Positions 12,713 to 21,784 of a stretch of 64,000 nt of DNA are shown here, piece after piece. The notes under the pieces were generated by a model. It was not told the origin of the DNA. It saw only the letters and a program-made list of their open reading frames with translations, and made no database searches. The DNA comes from Dyella japonica A8 (GTDB lineage Bacteria; Pseudomonadota; Gammaproteobacteria; Xanthomonadales; Rhodanobacteraceae): positions 496,001 through 560,000 of the forward strand of contig NZ_CP008884.1 of assembly GCF_000725385.1 (NCBI RefSeq). Reading direction: 5' to 3'. Each line of letters begins with the position of its first letter. The stretch's first letter is position 1. The position numbers and the translations under genes were made by a program.

Positions 12713-14056
12713 TCAGGCGCGCGGCGTGCCGGGAAGAGGAGCCCGGGTGGCCTTGTCCTGCCGGCGCTGTTCGCTGAAGAACGGGTAGAACACGGTGATG
12801 AACAGCATGAACAGGAAGGCGTAGGTCACCATCTGGCCGTTGGTGCCGAAGATGGCCCACAGGCAGTACACCACCGTGACGCTGGTGAGCACCCAGTAGA
12901 TGCCGGTATGCACCGTGGTGTGGCTCAGCTCCACCGCGAAGTAGCAGGCCACGCAGGAATAGATGTAGGGCAGCAGGGTCAGCACCACCGCGGCCTGCGT
13001 GATCACCTCGAACTGCTCCGACGCCGTGGGCGAGGCTGCGGTGATCAGCACGATCAGCGACATCAGCACGCCCACGATCAACAGGCCCTGCACTGGCGTG
13101 TCGTCCTTGTTGGCCTTGCTGAAGATCTTGGGAAACAGGCCGTCGTCGCCGGCGGCCTTGGCGCTCAGCGCGGTCAGCAGGATCCAGCCGCCCAGCGAGC
13201 CACCCGCGCCCAACGCCGCGCACAGGCTCACCACGCCGCCGCCGATGTTGCCGATGGCCACCTGCGCGGCCAACGCGAACGGTGCGTCCGCCACCTGCAG
13301 CTGGTCGTTGGGAATCATGCCCATGATCACGGCAGAACTGGAGATGTACACCACGGCCGCCAGCGCCACACCGGCGATGGTGGCAATGGCGACGTTCTTC
13401 TCCGGGTCCTTCACCACCGCGGCCGACACCGACGCCGATTCCACGCCGATGAAGGCCCACAGGGTCAGCGAAGCTGCGCCAGAGATCGCCTGGAAGTCGC
13501 CCTTGCCGGTCACGTTGTACGCGGCGGAGAACAGATCGCTCTTGAAGAAGAACCAGCCGAAGATGGCAATGCCGAACAGCGGCACCAGGGCAAACGAGGT
13601 CGTGATCGACTGGATGCGCGTGACCACCTGCGCGCCAAGGATGTTGGCGAAGGTGAACAGCCAGATCAGCACCAGCACCACGATGGTTCGCACCAACGGC
13701 TGTGACAGCGCGGGAATGAAGTAACTGAAGTAGCCCACTGCCGCGACAGGCAGTGCCACGTTGCCAATCCAGTTGGCGAACCAGTAGATGGTGTTGGTCT
13801 GGAAGCCCATATACGGGCCGAACGCGTCGCGCGCATAGGCATAGGGGCCACCCGCCTTCGGCGCGAGCCGCCCCAGCTTGGCGAACATGAAGGCCAGCAG
13901 CAGCGAACCGATGGTGGTGACTACCCAACCCCACATCGACACGCTGCCGATCTTGGCGAGGCTGCCCGGAAGCAGGAATACGCCCGAGCCCATCATGTTG
14001 CCGGCGACCAGGAAGGTGGCTGCGACGACGCCGATCTTGCGCTTTTCATCTGCCAT
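12713..14056 (-). CDS. Basic amino acid/polyamine antiporter, AdiC/CadB type
   Basis: A 447-residue APC-superfamily transporter with 12 membrane segments. It keeps GNMMGSGVFLLP in TM1, TLWAFIGVESASV with W200 and E206 (W202 and E208 of AdiC), and GGWILL with W291 (W293 of AdiC, the arginine gate). It would exchange an extracellular basic amino acid for the decarboxylated product made by the downstream enzyme, removing protons from the cell. By eye the sequence is closer to AdiC than to CadB (IMGMIPN, AAGDDGLFP), which sits oddly with an LdcA-like enzyme. GGAG lies 8 bases before the ATG. It is the first gene of the two-gene operon. Confidence 0.85.
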   Translation of the reverse strand: MADEKRKIGVVAATFLVAGNMMGSGVFLLPGSLAKIGSVSMWGWVVTTIGSLLLAFMFAKLGRLAPKAGGPYAYARDAFGPYMGFQTNTIYWFANWIGNVALPVAAVGYFSYFIPALSQPLVRTIVVLVLIWLFTFANILGAQVVTRIQSITTSFALVPLFGIAIFGWFFFKSDLFSAAYNVTGKGDFQAISGAASLTLWAFIGVESASVSAAVVKDPEKNVAIATIAGVALAAVVYISSSAVIMGMIPNDQLQVADAPFALAAQVAIGNIGGGVVSLCAALGAGGSLGGWILLTALSAKAAGDDGLFPKIFSKANKDDTPVQGLLIVGVLMSLIVLITAASPTASEQFEVITQAAVVLTLLPYIYSCVACYFAVELSHTTVHTGIYWVLTSVTVVYCLWAIFGTNGQMVTYAFLFMLFITVFYPFFSEQRRQDKATRAPLPGTPRA

Positions 14057-14678
14057 GACGAGGCTCCAGGGATTCAGACGGGGAGTTGCTGAAGGAAAGG
14101 ACGCAAGCCTTCGTCAGCACGCACGAAGCGCGAAGCGACGGCAGGAGTGAGCGGGGAGGCGACGTCACGGCGCCTGCTTGCCAGGACGCACGCGGTGGAG
14201 CGTGTGCGGCGCCGACATGGCGTTGAACCTGCGGGATCATCGGGTGACACACTCCATGTCGAGGCCGACCTCGGCATCGCCCGCAAGCAGGTGGCAAACC
14301 CAACCCCTGCGATCAAAACGCATGGCGGTCGACATCCATCGGCCTCTGCGTTCGTCCAGCGACACCCCGAGTGGCGATTGTCGTCATGCGCAGGGTCGAC
14401 ATGCCGTGAAGAATGATCGGCAAGCCAGGGGAAAAATGTCGCATCGTCGTGCATCTCCGGTGCAACAGCTTGTCAACGGACTTTCACGTTTTGCTGCCAC
14501 CTGTCACGTCAGGATGGCAGGGCCTGTTCAACATCCGTCTTCTTGCCGGTCGTCATTCCGGCGCACCCCGACATGGGGGCAAGGGCCGGAGGCGGAATGA
14601 CGGTGAAGGAAGTGGGCGTTCAAGCGAGATTTCGAACAGGTTCGAAGTGCGTATCGTGCGTCCGGTATGGGGGTTGTC
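14057..14678. other. Long divergent intergenic region
   Basis: These 622 bases separate the antiporter operon from the dehydrogenase operon. They hold no convincing gene. I see GTCGACAT twice (about 14328 and 14397), a lower-GC stretch near 14410-14500 that may carry promoters, and the hairpin repeat at 14551-14602. The antiporter promoter must lie on the left part, but no clear -35/-10 pair was found. Confidence 0.5.
14551..14602. repeat. CGTCATTCCGG-type inverted repeat
   Basis: CGTCATTCCG pairs with CGGAATGACG at the ends, with further CCGGCGC/GGGCCGG pairing inside. It is a single hairpin form of the CGTCATCCCGG family, placed 76 bases before the dehydrogenase operon. Confidence 0.6.
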
Positions 14679-15404
14679 ATGTCGAGCAAGCCCAGTTCGC
14701 CTTCGCGTCGCGACTTTCTTCGTCAATCGCTGGTGGCGGTTCCGGCGGTCAGCCTGTTGGGAACATCGGCCACCGCGCAGACGCAGGGCGGCACGGCCGC
14801 CGCGCCAGCCGCTGCCGCGACGGGAAAATACACGCCGCGCTATTTCACGGCACCGGAATGGGAGTTTCTCGAAGCCGCCGTCGACCGCCTGATTCCCGCC
14901 GGCGAGGACGGCCCCGGCGCGGTGGAAGCCGGCGTGCCGGAATTCCTCGATCGCCAGATGGAAGCGGCCTACGGACATGGCGGCCTCTGGTACATGCAGG
15001 GGCCGTTCGTACCCGATTCGCCGCCGACGCTGGGCTACCAGCTGCGCTACACCCCGCGCGAGTTCTATCGCAAGGGTATCGCCGCCATCGACGACTGGTG
15101 CCAGAAGCAGCACCAAAAGAAGTTCGCGGCGCTGCCGCCTGATCAGCGCGATGCCATCCTGCACCAGTTGGAAAAAGGCGAGATCAAGCTCGACGACGTT
15201 CCCACCGCCGCGTTCTTCTCACAGCTGCTGACCAATACCAAGGAAGGCTACTTCGCCGATCCGATGTACGGCGGCAACAAACAGATGGGCGCGTGGAAGA
15301 TGATCGGCTTCCCCGGTGCCCGCGCCGACTTTGCCGACTGGATCGAGCAGCCCGGCAAGACGTATCCGTTCGGGCCGGTGTCGATCGGAGAGGCCAAGTC
15401 ATGA
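14679..15404 (+). CDS. Gluconate 2-dehydrogenase subunit 3 family protein
   Basis: A 241-residue small subunit of a membrane-bound GMC dehydrogenase. The N-terminus carries a twin-arginine signal (SRRDFLRQS then VAVPAVSLLG), so it is exported folded, and it presumably carries the flavoprotein subunit with it. The body has YFTAPEWEFLEAAVDRLIPA, typical of this family. ATG at 14679 is preferred to ATG at 14667 because GGGGG lies 5 bases before it. Its stop overlaps the next start (ATGA), the first link of a three-gene operon. Confidence 0.9.
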   Translation: MSSKPSSPSRRDFLRQSLVAVPAVSLLGTSATAQTQGGTAAAPAAAATGKYTPRYFTAPEWEFLEAAVDRLIPAGEDGPGAVEAGVPEFLDRQMEAAYGHGGLWYMQGPFVPDSPPTLGYQLRYTPREFYRKGIAAIDDWCQKQHQKKFAALPPDQRDAILHQLEKGEIKLDDVPTAAFFSQLLTNTKEGYFADPMYGGNKQMGAWKMIGFPGARADFADWIEQPGKTYPFGPVSIGEAKS

Positions 15405-17176
15405 TCCGCATGAAACCGGTCGACGTGGTGATCGTCGGCTTCGGCTGGACCGGCGCCATCATGGGCATCGAGCTGGCGGGCACGGGCCTGAAGATCCTGG
15501 CGCTGGAACGCGGCGCGTATCGCGACACCTCGCCGGACTTCACCTATCCGCACAACGCCGATGAGCTGGCCTATGGCATCCGCGGCGAATTGTTCCAGCC
15601 GCTGGCGCGTGAAACCGTGACGGTGCGCCACAGCGTCAGCGACACCGCCGTGCCGTATCGCCAGTACGGCTCGTTCCTGTTCGGCAACAACGTCGGCGGC
15701 GCGGGCATCCACTGGAATGGCCAGCACTACCGGCCCTCGCCCGAGGACCTGGAATTCCACAGCCACATCAGCCAGCGCTATGGGCCGAAGTTCATGCCCG
15801 ACGACATGCAGATCCAGGACTACGGGGTCAGCTACGACGAACTGGAACCGTTCCTGGAAAAGTTCGAATACCTGTGCGGCACCTCGGGCACGGCGGGCAA
15901 TCTCAACGGCGAGATCAAGCCGGGCGGCAACCCGTTCGAAGGTGCGCGCAGGAAGCCCTATCCGAACCCCGCCGTGGGCGACACCTACGGTGCGAAGCTC
16001 TTCGCGGACGCCGCGCGCGCGGTGGGATACCACCCGTTTCCGCAACCGTCGGACAACGCGTCGCGTCCTTACACCAACCCGCACGGCGTGCGGCTCGGCC
16101 CGTGCAACCTGTGCGGCTACTGCGAGCGCTTCGGCTGCTTCATGTATTCCAAGGCGTCACCGCAGACCACCATCCTGCCCGTGCTGATGCGCAAGCCGAA
16201 CTTCGAACTGCGCACGCACAGCCACGTCACGAAGATCAATCTCGACTCCTCCGGCAAGCGGGCGACCGGCGTCACCTATATCGATGCGCAGGGACAGCAG
16301 GTGGAGCAGCCCGCCGAACTGGTGATCGTGTCCGCCTTCCAGATGCACAACGTGCGGCTGATGCTGCTGTCGGGCATTGGCACGCCCTACGACCCGAGCA
16401 CCGGCAAGGGCGTGATCGGCAAGAACTATGCGTACCAGATGATGAGCAGCATCGGCGTGTTCTTCGACAAGGACGTGGCCATCAACCCGTTCATCGGCGC
16501 GGGCGCCGGTGGCGTGCAGATCGTGGATGATTTCAACTCCGACCACTTCGACCACGGCCCGCACGGCTTCGTGGGCGGCGCGTACATCTACGGCGGACAG
16601 ACCGGTGGGCGGCCGATCCAGCAACTGATCGTTCCGCCGGGTACGCCGTCTTGGGGCGCGGCCTGGAAAAAGGCGGCCAAGGACAGCTACCTGCACGCCA
16701 CCACCGTGGCCACGCATGGTTCGGTGATGGCGTACCGCGACCGCTTCCTCGACCTTGACCCCACCTACAAGGATGCCTTCGGCCTGCCACTGCTGCGCAT
16801 CACGTTCGACTGGCACGACAACGAATACAAGATGTCGCAGTTCGTGACCGAACGCGCGCAGACCATCGTCAAGCAGATGAACCCCAAGGCCACCTCGCTG
16901 ACGCTGCGCAAGCCCGGCGACCATTACGACATCCGGCAATACCAGACCACGCACACCACGGGCGGCGTGATCCAGGGGCCGTCGCCCGACATCAGCGCGC
17001 TCAACCGCTTCCAGCAGAGCTGGGACGTGCCCAACGTGTTTGTCACCGGCGCGTCGGCGTTCCCGCAGAACCTGGGCTACAACCCGACCGGCCTTATCGG
17101 CGGCCTCACTTACCTGTCCGCCAAGGCCATCCGCGAGACCTACCTCAAGCAACCCGGCCCCTTGGTGCAGGCATGA
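15401..17176 (+). CDS. GMC-family FAD dehydrogenase, large subunit
   Basis: A 591-residue flavoprotein like the large subunit of gluconate 2-dehydrogenase, sorbitol dehydrogenase or 2-keto-gluconate dehydrogenase. The FAD-binding VVIVGFGWTGAI (GxGxxG) is at the N-terminus. A cysteine-rich CNLCGYCERFGC segment, seen in some of these enzymes and a possible Fe-S site, lies near residue 235. The catalytic C-terminal HTTGG and NPTGLIGG segments are present. It has no signal of its own and would ride with the Tat-exported subunit. It would oxidise a sugar, polyol or aldonate in the periplasm and pass electrons to the cytochrome. ATGA overlaps join it to both neighbours. Confidence 0.9.
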   Translation: MIRMKPVDVVIVGFGWTGAIMGIELAGTGLKILALERGAYRDTSPDFTYPHNADELAYGIRGELFQPLARETVTVRHSVSDTAVPYRQYGSFLFGNNVGGAGIHWNGQHYRPSPEDLEFHSHISQRYGPKFMPDDMQIQDYGVSYDELEPFLEKFEYLCGTSGTAGNLNGEIKPGGNPFEGARRKPYPNPAVGDTYGAKLFADAARAVGYHPFPQPSDNASRPYTNPHGVRLGPCNLCGYCERFGCFMYSKASPQTTILPVLMRKPNFELRTHSHVTKINLDSSGKRATGVTYIDAQGQQVEQPAELVIVSAFQMHNVRLMLLSGIGTPYDPSTGKGVIGKNYAYQMMSSIGVFFDKDVAINPFIGAGAGGVQIVDDFNSDHFDHGPHGFVGGAYIYGGQTGGRPIQQLIVPPGTPSWGAAWKKAAKDSYLHATTVATHGSVMAYRDRFLDLDPTYKDAFGLPLLRITFDWHDNEYKMSQFVTERAQTIVKQMNPKATSLTLRKPGDHYDIRQYQTTHTTGGVIQGPSPDISALNRFQQSWDVPNVFVTGASAFPQNLGYNPTGLIGGLTYLSAKAIRETYLKQPGPLVQA

Positions 17177-18615
17177 ACACCTTCGACACGCCCCGTCGTC
17201 GCAACGGTGGTGGCCTTGGGCGCCTCATCGTCGTGCTGCTCGTTCTGGTGGTGATCGCGTGGGTGGTGGCCATGCTGTTCCCCGGCGGCGGGGGCGATCC
17301 CACGGCCAAGGCGCCGGCATCGACGCCCGACCAGATCAAGCAGGGCGAATACCTCGCACGTGTCGGCGATTGCGCGGCGTGCCACACCGCACCGGGCGGC
17401 CAGCCCTTCGCGGGCGGCCTGGCGATCGGTTCGCCCATCGGCACCATCTACAGCACCAACATCACGCCTGATCCCGAGAGCGGCATCGGCAAGTACAGCT
17501 ATGGGGAATTCGAGCGCGCCGTGCGTCGCGGCATCGATGCCGAGGGGCACACGCTCTACCCGGCCATGCCCTACCCCTCGTATGCCAAGGTCAGCGACCA
17601 GGACGTCCAGGCGCTTTACGCCTATTTCATGCACGGCGTGCAGCCCGTGAAACAGGACAACAAGGCCGAAGGCATCACGTGGCCGCTCTCCATGCGTTGG
17701 CCGCTCACCTACTGGCGCTGGCTGTTCGCGCCGTCGGTGACGCCGATAGAAAGCGCGGCGACGGGCGATGCGACCCTCGCGCGCGGCCAGTACCTGGTGG
17801 AAGGCCTGGGCCATTGCGGCGCCTGCCACACGCCGCGCTCGTTCACGCTGCAGGAAAAGGCGCTGGGGCCCAACCAGGGCATGGCGTACCTGAGCGGCGG
17901 CGAGAGCGATCACTGGGTGGCTCCCAGCCTGCGCGGCGAACTGGCCAGCGGCCTGGGCAGTGTCGGCGAGGAAGAACTGGCCACCCTGCTCAAGAGCGGG
18001 CGCTCGGATCGCAGCGCCGTGTTCGGCGGCATGGGCGACGTGGTCGAACATAGCACGCAGTACATGAGCGACCCCGATCTTGCCGCCATCGCCCACTTCC
18101 TCAAGTCGCTGCCGCCGGCCCGGCAGGAGCAGGCACTGAGCTACAACGAAGCCACGCACGCGGCGCTGACCAGTGGCGCTGCCAGCGCGCCGGGGGCACA
18201 GCTTTACGTGGACAACTGCGCCACCTGCCACCGCACCGACGGCCATGGCTATGCCGCGGTATTTCCCGCGCTCGCGGGCAACCCGGTGCTCAACGGCGAT
18301 AACGCCGGCTCAGCGATCCGGCTGGTGCTGCACGGCGGCACCATGCCCTCCGGTCGCGACGCGCCCACGCAATTCAGCATGCCGGCCTTCCGCGAGCGGC
18401 TGAACAACCAGCAGATCGCGGAGATCCTCAGCTTCGTGCGTTCCAGCTGGGGCAATCGCGGCGGCGCGGTAACGGCGCAGGACGTGGCGCGTCTGCGCGA
18501 CCTGCCACCGGCGGGCCAGCCGCTGATGACGGGCTACGACCCGCGCCAGAAAGGTTCCGATGCACCCGGGCCGAACGCCGAGGATCAGGCCGGCACGCCG
18601 GTGACGAACAAGTAG
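17173..18615 (+). CDS. Tri-haem cytochrome c subunit of the GMC dehydrogenase
   Basis: A 480-residue membrane-anchored cytochrome with three CxxCH haem sites: CAACH at 67-71, CGACH at 215-219 and CATCH at 349-353. A single N-terminal membrane helix (about residues 17-36) anchors it to the periplasmic side. It takes electrons from the flavoprotein and gives them to ubiquinone or a terminal oxidase, as in acetic acid bacteria and Pseudomonas. It overlaps the flavoprotein gene by 4 bases and ends the operon, 19 bases from the convergent efflux gene with no visible terminator. Confidence 0.92.
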   Translation: MNTFDTPRRRNGGGLGRLIVVLLVLVVIAWVVAMLFPGGGGDPTAKAPASTPDQIKQGEYLARVGDCAACHTAPGGQPFAGGLAIGSPIGTIYSTNITPDPESGIGKYSYGEFERAVRRGIDAEGHTLYPAMPYPSYAKVSDQDVQALYAYFMHGVQPVKQDNKAEGITWPLSMRWPLTYWRWLFAPSVTPIESAATGDATLARGQYLVEGLGHCGACHTPRSFTLQEKALGPNQGMAYLSGGESDHWVAPSLRGELASGLGSVGEEELATLLKSGRSDRSAVFGGMGDVVEHSTQYMSDPDLAAIAHFLKSLPPARQEQALSYNEATHAALTSGAASAPGAQLYVDNCATCHRTDGHGYAAVFPALAGNPVLNGDNAGSAIRLVLHGGTMPSGRDAPTQFSMPAFRERLNNQQIAEILSFVRSSWGNRGGAVTAQDVARLRDLPPAGQPLMTGYDPRQKGSDAPGPNAEDQAGTPVTNK

Positions 18616-18634
18616 CCGCCCGCCGAGGCGGCGC

Positions 18635-20152
18635 TCAGCGCGCCGCCACCGACGTTGTCTCCCCGCCGCTGCCCGACCAGCCGCCACCCAGCGCACGGAA
18701 CGTGGCCACGGCGGCGCGCGCGTCATCCGCGTGCACGCGAGCCAGCTCGTCGCGCGAGGCCAGCAGTTGGCGATCTTCGTCAAGCACTTCGATCAGGCTC
18801 ACCGCGCCGCCCTTGTAGGCGTCCTGTGCGGCATCGCGCGCCGTCTGGTGGGCCTGCACTTCCTGCAGCAGGTCGCGGTGCTGCGTTTCCAGTTCGGCCA
18901 GCGAGACGATGGCATTCTCCACGTCTTCCGTAGCGCGCAGCATGGACTGGCGATACAGCGCCAGCGCCTCGGCGTTGGCGCCCTTGGCCTGGGCCACTTC
19001 TGCATCGACGCGCCCGAAGTCGAACAGGCGCCAGTGCAGGCCCAGTACGGCCTGCGGCTGGAAGGCCTGCGAGGAAAACAGCGAGCCGCTCTGCAGGCTT
19101 TCGAAACCCAGCAGGCCACCCAGGGACACCTTCGGGTAGTACTCGGCCACGGCGACGCCGATGCGCGCATTCGAGGCGGCAAGCCTGCGTTCGGCGGCGA
19201 TCACGTCGGGGCGACGGCGCAGCAGCATGTCCGGGCCGCCATCGGTGGCGATCGCCGGCACGGTGAAGCGTTGCGGGCTGTCCTTGAGTTCCACGGCATA
19301 GGTGCCAGGCGCGGCGCCCATCAGCACATCAAGGCGATTGAGCTGCTGTTGCAGCGTGGTGCGCAGCGGCGGCAGCGTGACCTGCGCCTGCAACACCAGC
19401 GCCTGTGCCTGCGCCACTTCGCGCGAGGTGGCAAGGCCGCCGGCAAGGCGCACCTTCACCAGATCGAGCAGCTGCTGCTCAGTGTCGACCTGTTGCTGTG
19501 CGAGGCGGATGCGTTCCTGTGCGCCACGCACCTGGAAGTAGCTGTCCGCCGCCTCGGCTGCGACGGAGATGCGCACGCCATCCTGGCTGGCTTCCGCTGC
19601 CTGTGCTTCGTCATCGGCCGCTTCGGCGCCGCGATGCAGGCCGCCGGCGATATCCAGTTCCCAGCTTGCGCCCACGCCGATGTTTTCCAGGGTCTGCGTC
19701 CGTTGATAGCCCGGGGCATGACTGGCGATCTCACCCAGCGGACTCTTGGTGGACTGACGCTGCTGTACGACTTGCGCGTCCAGGCTGCCCTGCGGCGCCA
19801 GCTGCGCACCGGCCTCGCGCGCGGCGGCACGGGCCTGGTCCACGCGCGCCATGGCGGCGGCGAGATCCAGGTTCTGCGTCATGACGCGGCCGATGATGAG
19901 GGACAACTCCGGATCATCGAAACCCTGCCACCACGCATCGAGCGCGGGTGGCGCGCGGCTGGCGTCACGCTCCTGCAACAGCGACTGGCCGGTGTAGTTT
20001 GCGTGGGTCTTCACGTCGGGGCGCACGTAGTCGGGGCCGACGGTGCAGCCGGCCAGGCCGATCAGCGCGGCCGCCACGACGCCAAGACGCAGGGAGTAGC
20101 GACGCGACCATGACCGTGACGCACCGCCGGGGAACGAAGGGGATGTGTTCAT
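18635..20152 (-). CDS. RND/MFS efflux outer-membrane factor lipoprotein, NodT family
   Basis: A 505-residue TolC-like channel. A lipoprotein signal ends in IGLAGC with C36 as the lipidated residue, followed by TVGPDYVRP, the standard start of NodT/OprM-type factors. The two repeated coiled-coil halves follow. A glycine-rich tail (GGGWSGSGGET) closes the protein. It is 33 bases downstream of emrB and would complete a tripartite pump through both membranes with the two gene products upstream. Confidence 0.92.
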   Translation of the reverse strand: MNTSPSFPGGASRSWSRRYSLRLGVVAAALIGLAGCTVGPDYVRPDVKTHANYTGQSLLQERDASRAPPALDAWWQGFDDPELSLIIGRVMTQNLDLAAAMARVDQARAAAREAGAQLAPQGSLDAQVVQQRQSTKSPLGEIASHAPGYQRTQTLENIGVGASWELDIAGGLHRGAEAADDEAQAAEASQDGVRISVAAEAADSYFQVRGAQERIRLAQQQVDTEQQLLDLVKVRLAGGLATSREVAQAQALVLQAQVTLPPLRTTLQQQLNRLDVLMGAAPGTYAVELKDSPQRFTVPAIATDGGPDMLLRRRPDVIAAERRLAASNARIGVAVAEYYPKVSLGGLLGFESLQSGSLFSSQAFQPQAVLGLHWRLFDFGRVDAEVAQAKGANAEALALYRQSMLRATEDVENAIVSLAELETQHRDLLQEVQAHQTARDAAQDAYKGGAVSLIEVLDEDRQLLASRDELARVHADDARAAVATFRALGGGWSGSGGETTSVAAR

Positions 20153-20185
20153 CGTGATGTCTCGAAGATCGAAGGAAGATGGGAA

Positions 20186-21784
20186 TCAGTGCGCATCGGC
20201 GGACGGGCCGGCCGGCGGCGCCACCTTGCGCATCAGCGGAACCATCGCGGTCGCGACGACAAAGCACGCGCCGATGACCAGGAAGGCATCGGAGAACGAC
20301 AGCGTCAGCGCCTCGCGGAAGGCCAGTTGCCATAGCTGGTGCAGCGAACCGTCGGTGGCATCGCCAAGGTTCTGTCCGAGTTCGGACAGGCGGCCGGTGG
20401 TGGTCGACAGCCAGCCGTTCATCGCTTCGTTGCTTGCGTTGAGCCGTTCGGCCAGGTGATAGAAGTGCTCGTTGGTACGGTCGTTGAGGATGGTCGCGCA
20501 CACGGCAATGCCAATGGCGCCACCCAGATTGCGCATCAGGTTGAACAGGCCCGAGGCCAGCCTGAGCCTTGCAGGCGGCAGGCCGCCCAGCGTCAGCGTT
20601 ACCGCAGGCGCCACCGCCAGCTGCTGCGCCATGCCACGCAGTGCCTGCGGAAGCAGCAGTTCACTCGCGCTCCAGTCGTGCGTGATGGGCGCGAAGTTCC
20701 ACATCGAGATGGCGAACATGGCCAACCCCACCATCATGATCCAGCGCAGGTCGTAACGGCGCGCGAGGAACGTGTAGATGGGAATGGTCAGGATCTGGAA
20801 GACGCCCGTGGAGAAGATCGCCTCGCCGATCTGCAACGCGCTGTAGCCGCGCACGCGGCCCAGGAATAGCGGCGTGAGATAGATGGTGGAGAACAGGCCC
20901 ACGCCGGTGATGAAGGAAAAGAAGCTGCCGAGCGAAAAGTTGCGGTCCTTCAGGGCGCGCAAGTCCACCACCGGATGCGCGTAGGTGAGCGAGCGCACGA
21001 TGAAGCCCACGCCGGCGAGGCCGGAGATCCAGGCATTGGCGAGGATCACGCGGTCGCTGAACCAGTTCCAGCGCGGGCCTTCTTCCAGCGTGTACTCCAG
21101 GCATCCCAGGAACGCGGCGAGCAGCACCATGCCGACGTAATCGGCGTGCTTCAGCAGCGACCAGTCCGGGCGGTCGATATTGACCAGCAGCGGTACCGCC
21201 ACCGTGACGAAGATGCCCGGCACCAGGTTGATGAAGAACAGCCAGTGCCATGATGCGTGGTCGGTGATCCAGCCACCCAGCGTGGGCCCCAGCGTGGGCG
21301 CCAGCGAGGCGATGGCCCCGATGGTGGCCGCGGCGACCACGCGCTGCTTGTTCTCGAAGAACACGAACGCGGTGGTGAACACGGTGGGGATCATCGAGCC
21401 GCCCAGGAAACCCTGCAGCGCGCGGAACACGATCATGCTCTGGATGTCCCAGGCGGCGCCGCACAGCATGCTGGTGATGGTGAAGCCCGCGGCGGAGACG
21501 GCGAACAGCCAGCGCGTGGACATGACGCGGGAAAGCCAGCCCGACAGCGGGATCACCACGATTTCGGCGATCAGGTAGCTGGTCTGCACCCACGCGGTTT
21601 CATCGGTGCCGGCAGAAAGGCCACCGCCGATGTCACGCAGCGACGCGGACACGATCTGGATGTCCAGCAGCGCGATGAACATGCCTACGCACATGGTGGC
21701 GAAGGCGAAGATCTTCTGCGCCATGCCCAGGGCCGCCGGGTCCATGGGCGCGGCGAACGGCGCGCGCGCGGCGATGGCGTTCAT
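20186..21784 (-). CDS. emrB: DHA2-family MFS drug efflux transporter
   Basis: A 532-residue protein with 14 membrane segments, the EmrB type. It has the TM1 motif LDIQIVSASLRDI, the TM3-4 loop GWLSRVMSTRW and the TM5 antiporter motif LGPTLGGWI. It exports hydrophobic compounds in exchange for protons, together with the EmrA-like adaptor. Its start overlaps the emrA stop by 4 bases, so they are translationally coupled. Confidence 0.92.
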   Translation of the reverse strand: MNAIAARAPFAAPMDPAALGMAQKIFAFATMCVGMFIALLDIQIVSASLRDIGGGLSAGTDETAWVQTSYLIAEIVVIPLSGWLSRVMSTRWLFAVSAAGFTITSMLCGAAWDIQSMIVFRALQGFLGGSMIPTVFTTAFVFFENKQRVVAAATIGAIASLAPTLGPTLGGWITDHASWHWLFFINLVPGIFVTVAVPLLVNIDRPDWSLLKHADYVGMVLLAAFLGCLEYTLEEGPRWNWFSDRVILANAWISGLAGVGFIVRSLTYAHPVVDLRALKDRNFSLGSFFSFITGVGLFSTIYLTPLFLGRVRGYSALQIGEAIFSTGVFQILTIPIYTFLARRYDLRWIMMVGLAMFAISMWNFAPITHDWSASELLLPQALRGMAQQLAVAPAVTLTLGGLPPARLRLASGLFNLMRNLGGAIGIAVCATILNDRTNEHFYHLAERLNASNEAMNGWLSTTTGRLSELGQNLGDATDGSLHQLWQLAFREALTLSFSDAFLVIGACFVVATAMVPLMRKVAPPAGPSADAH

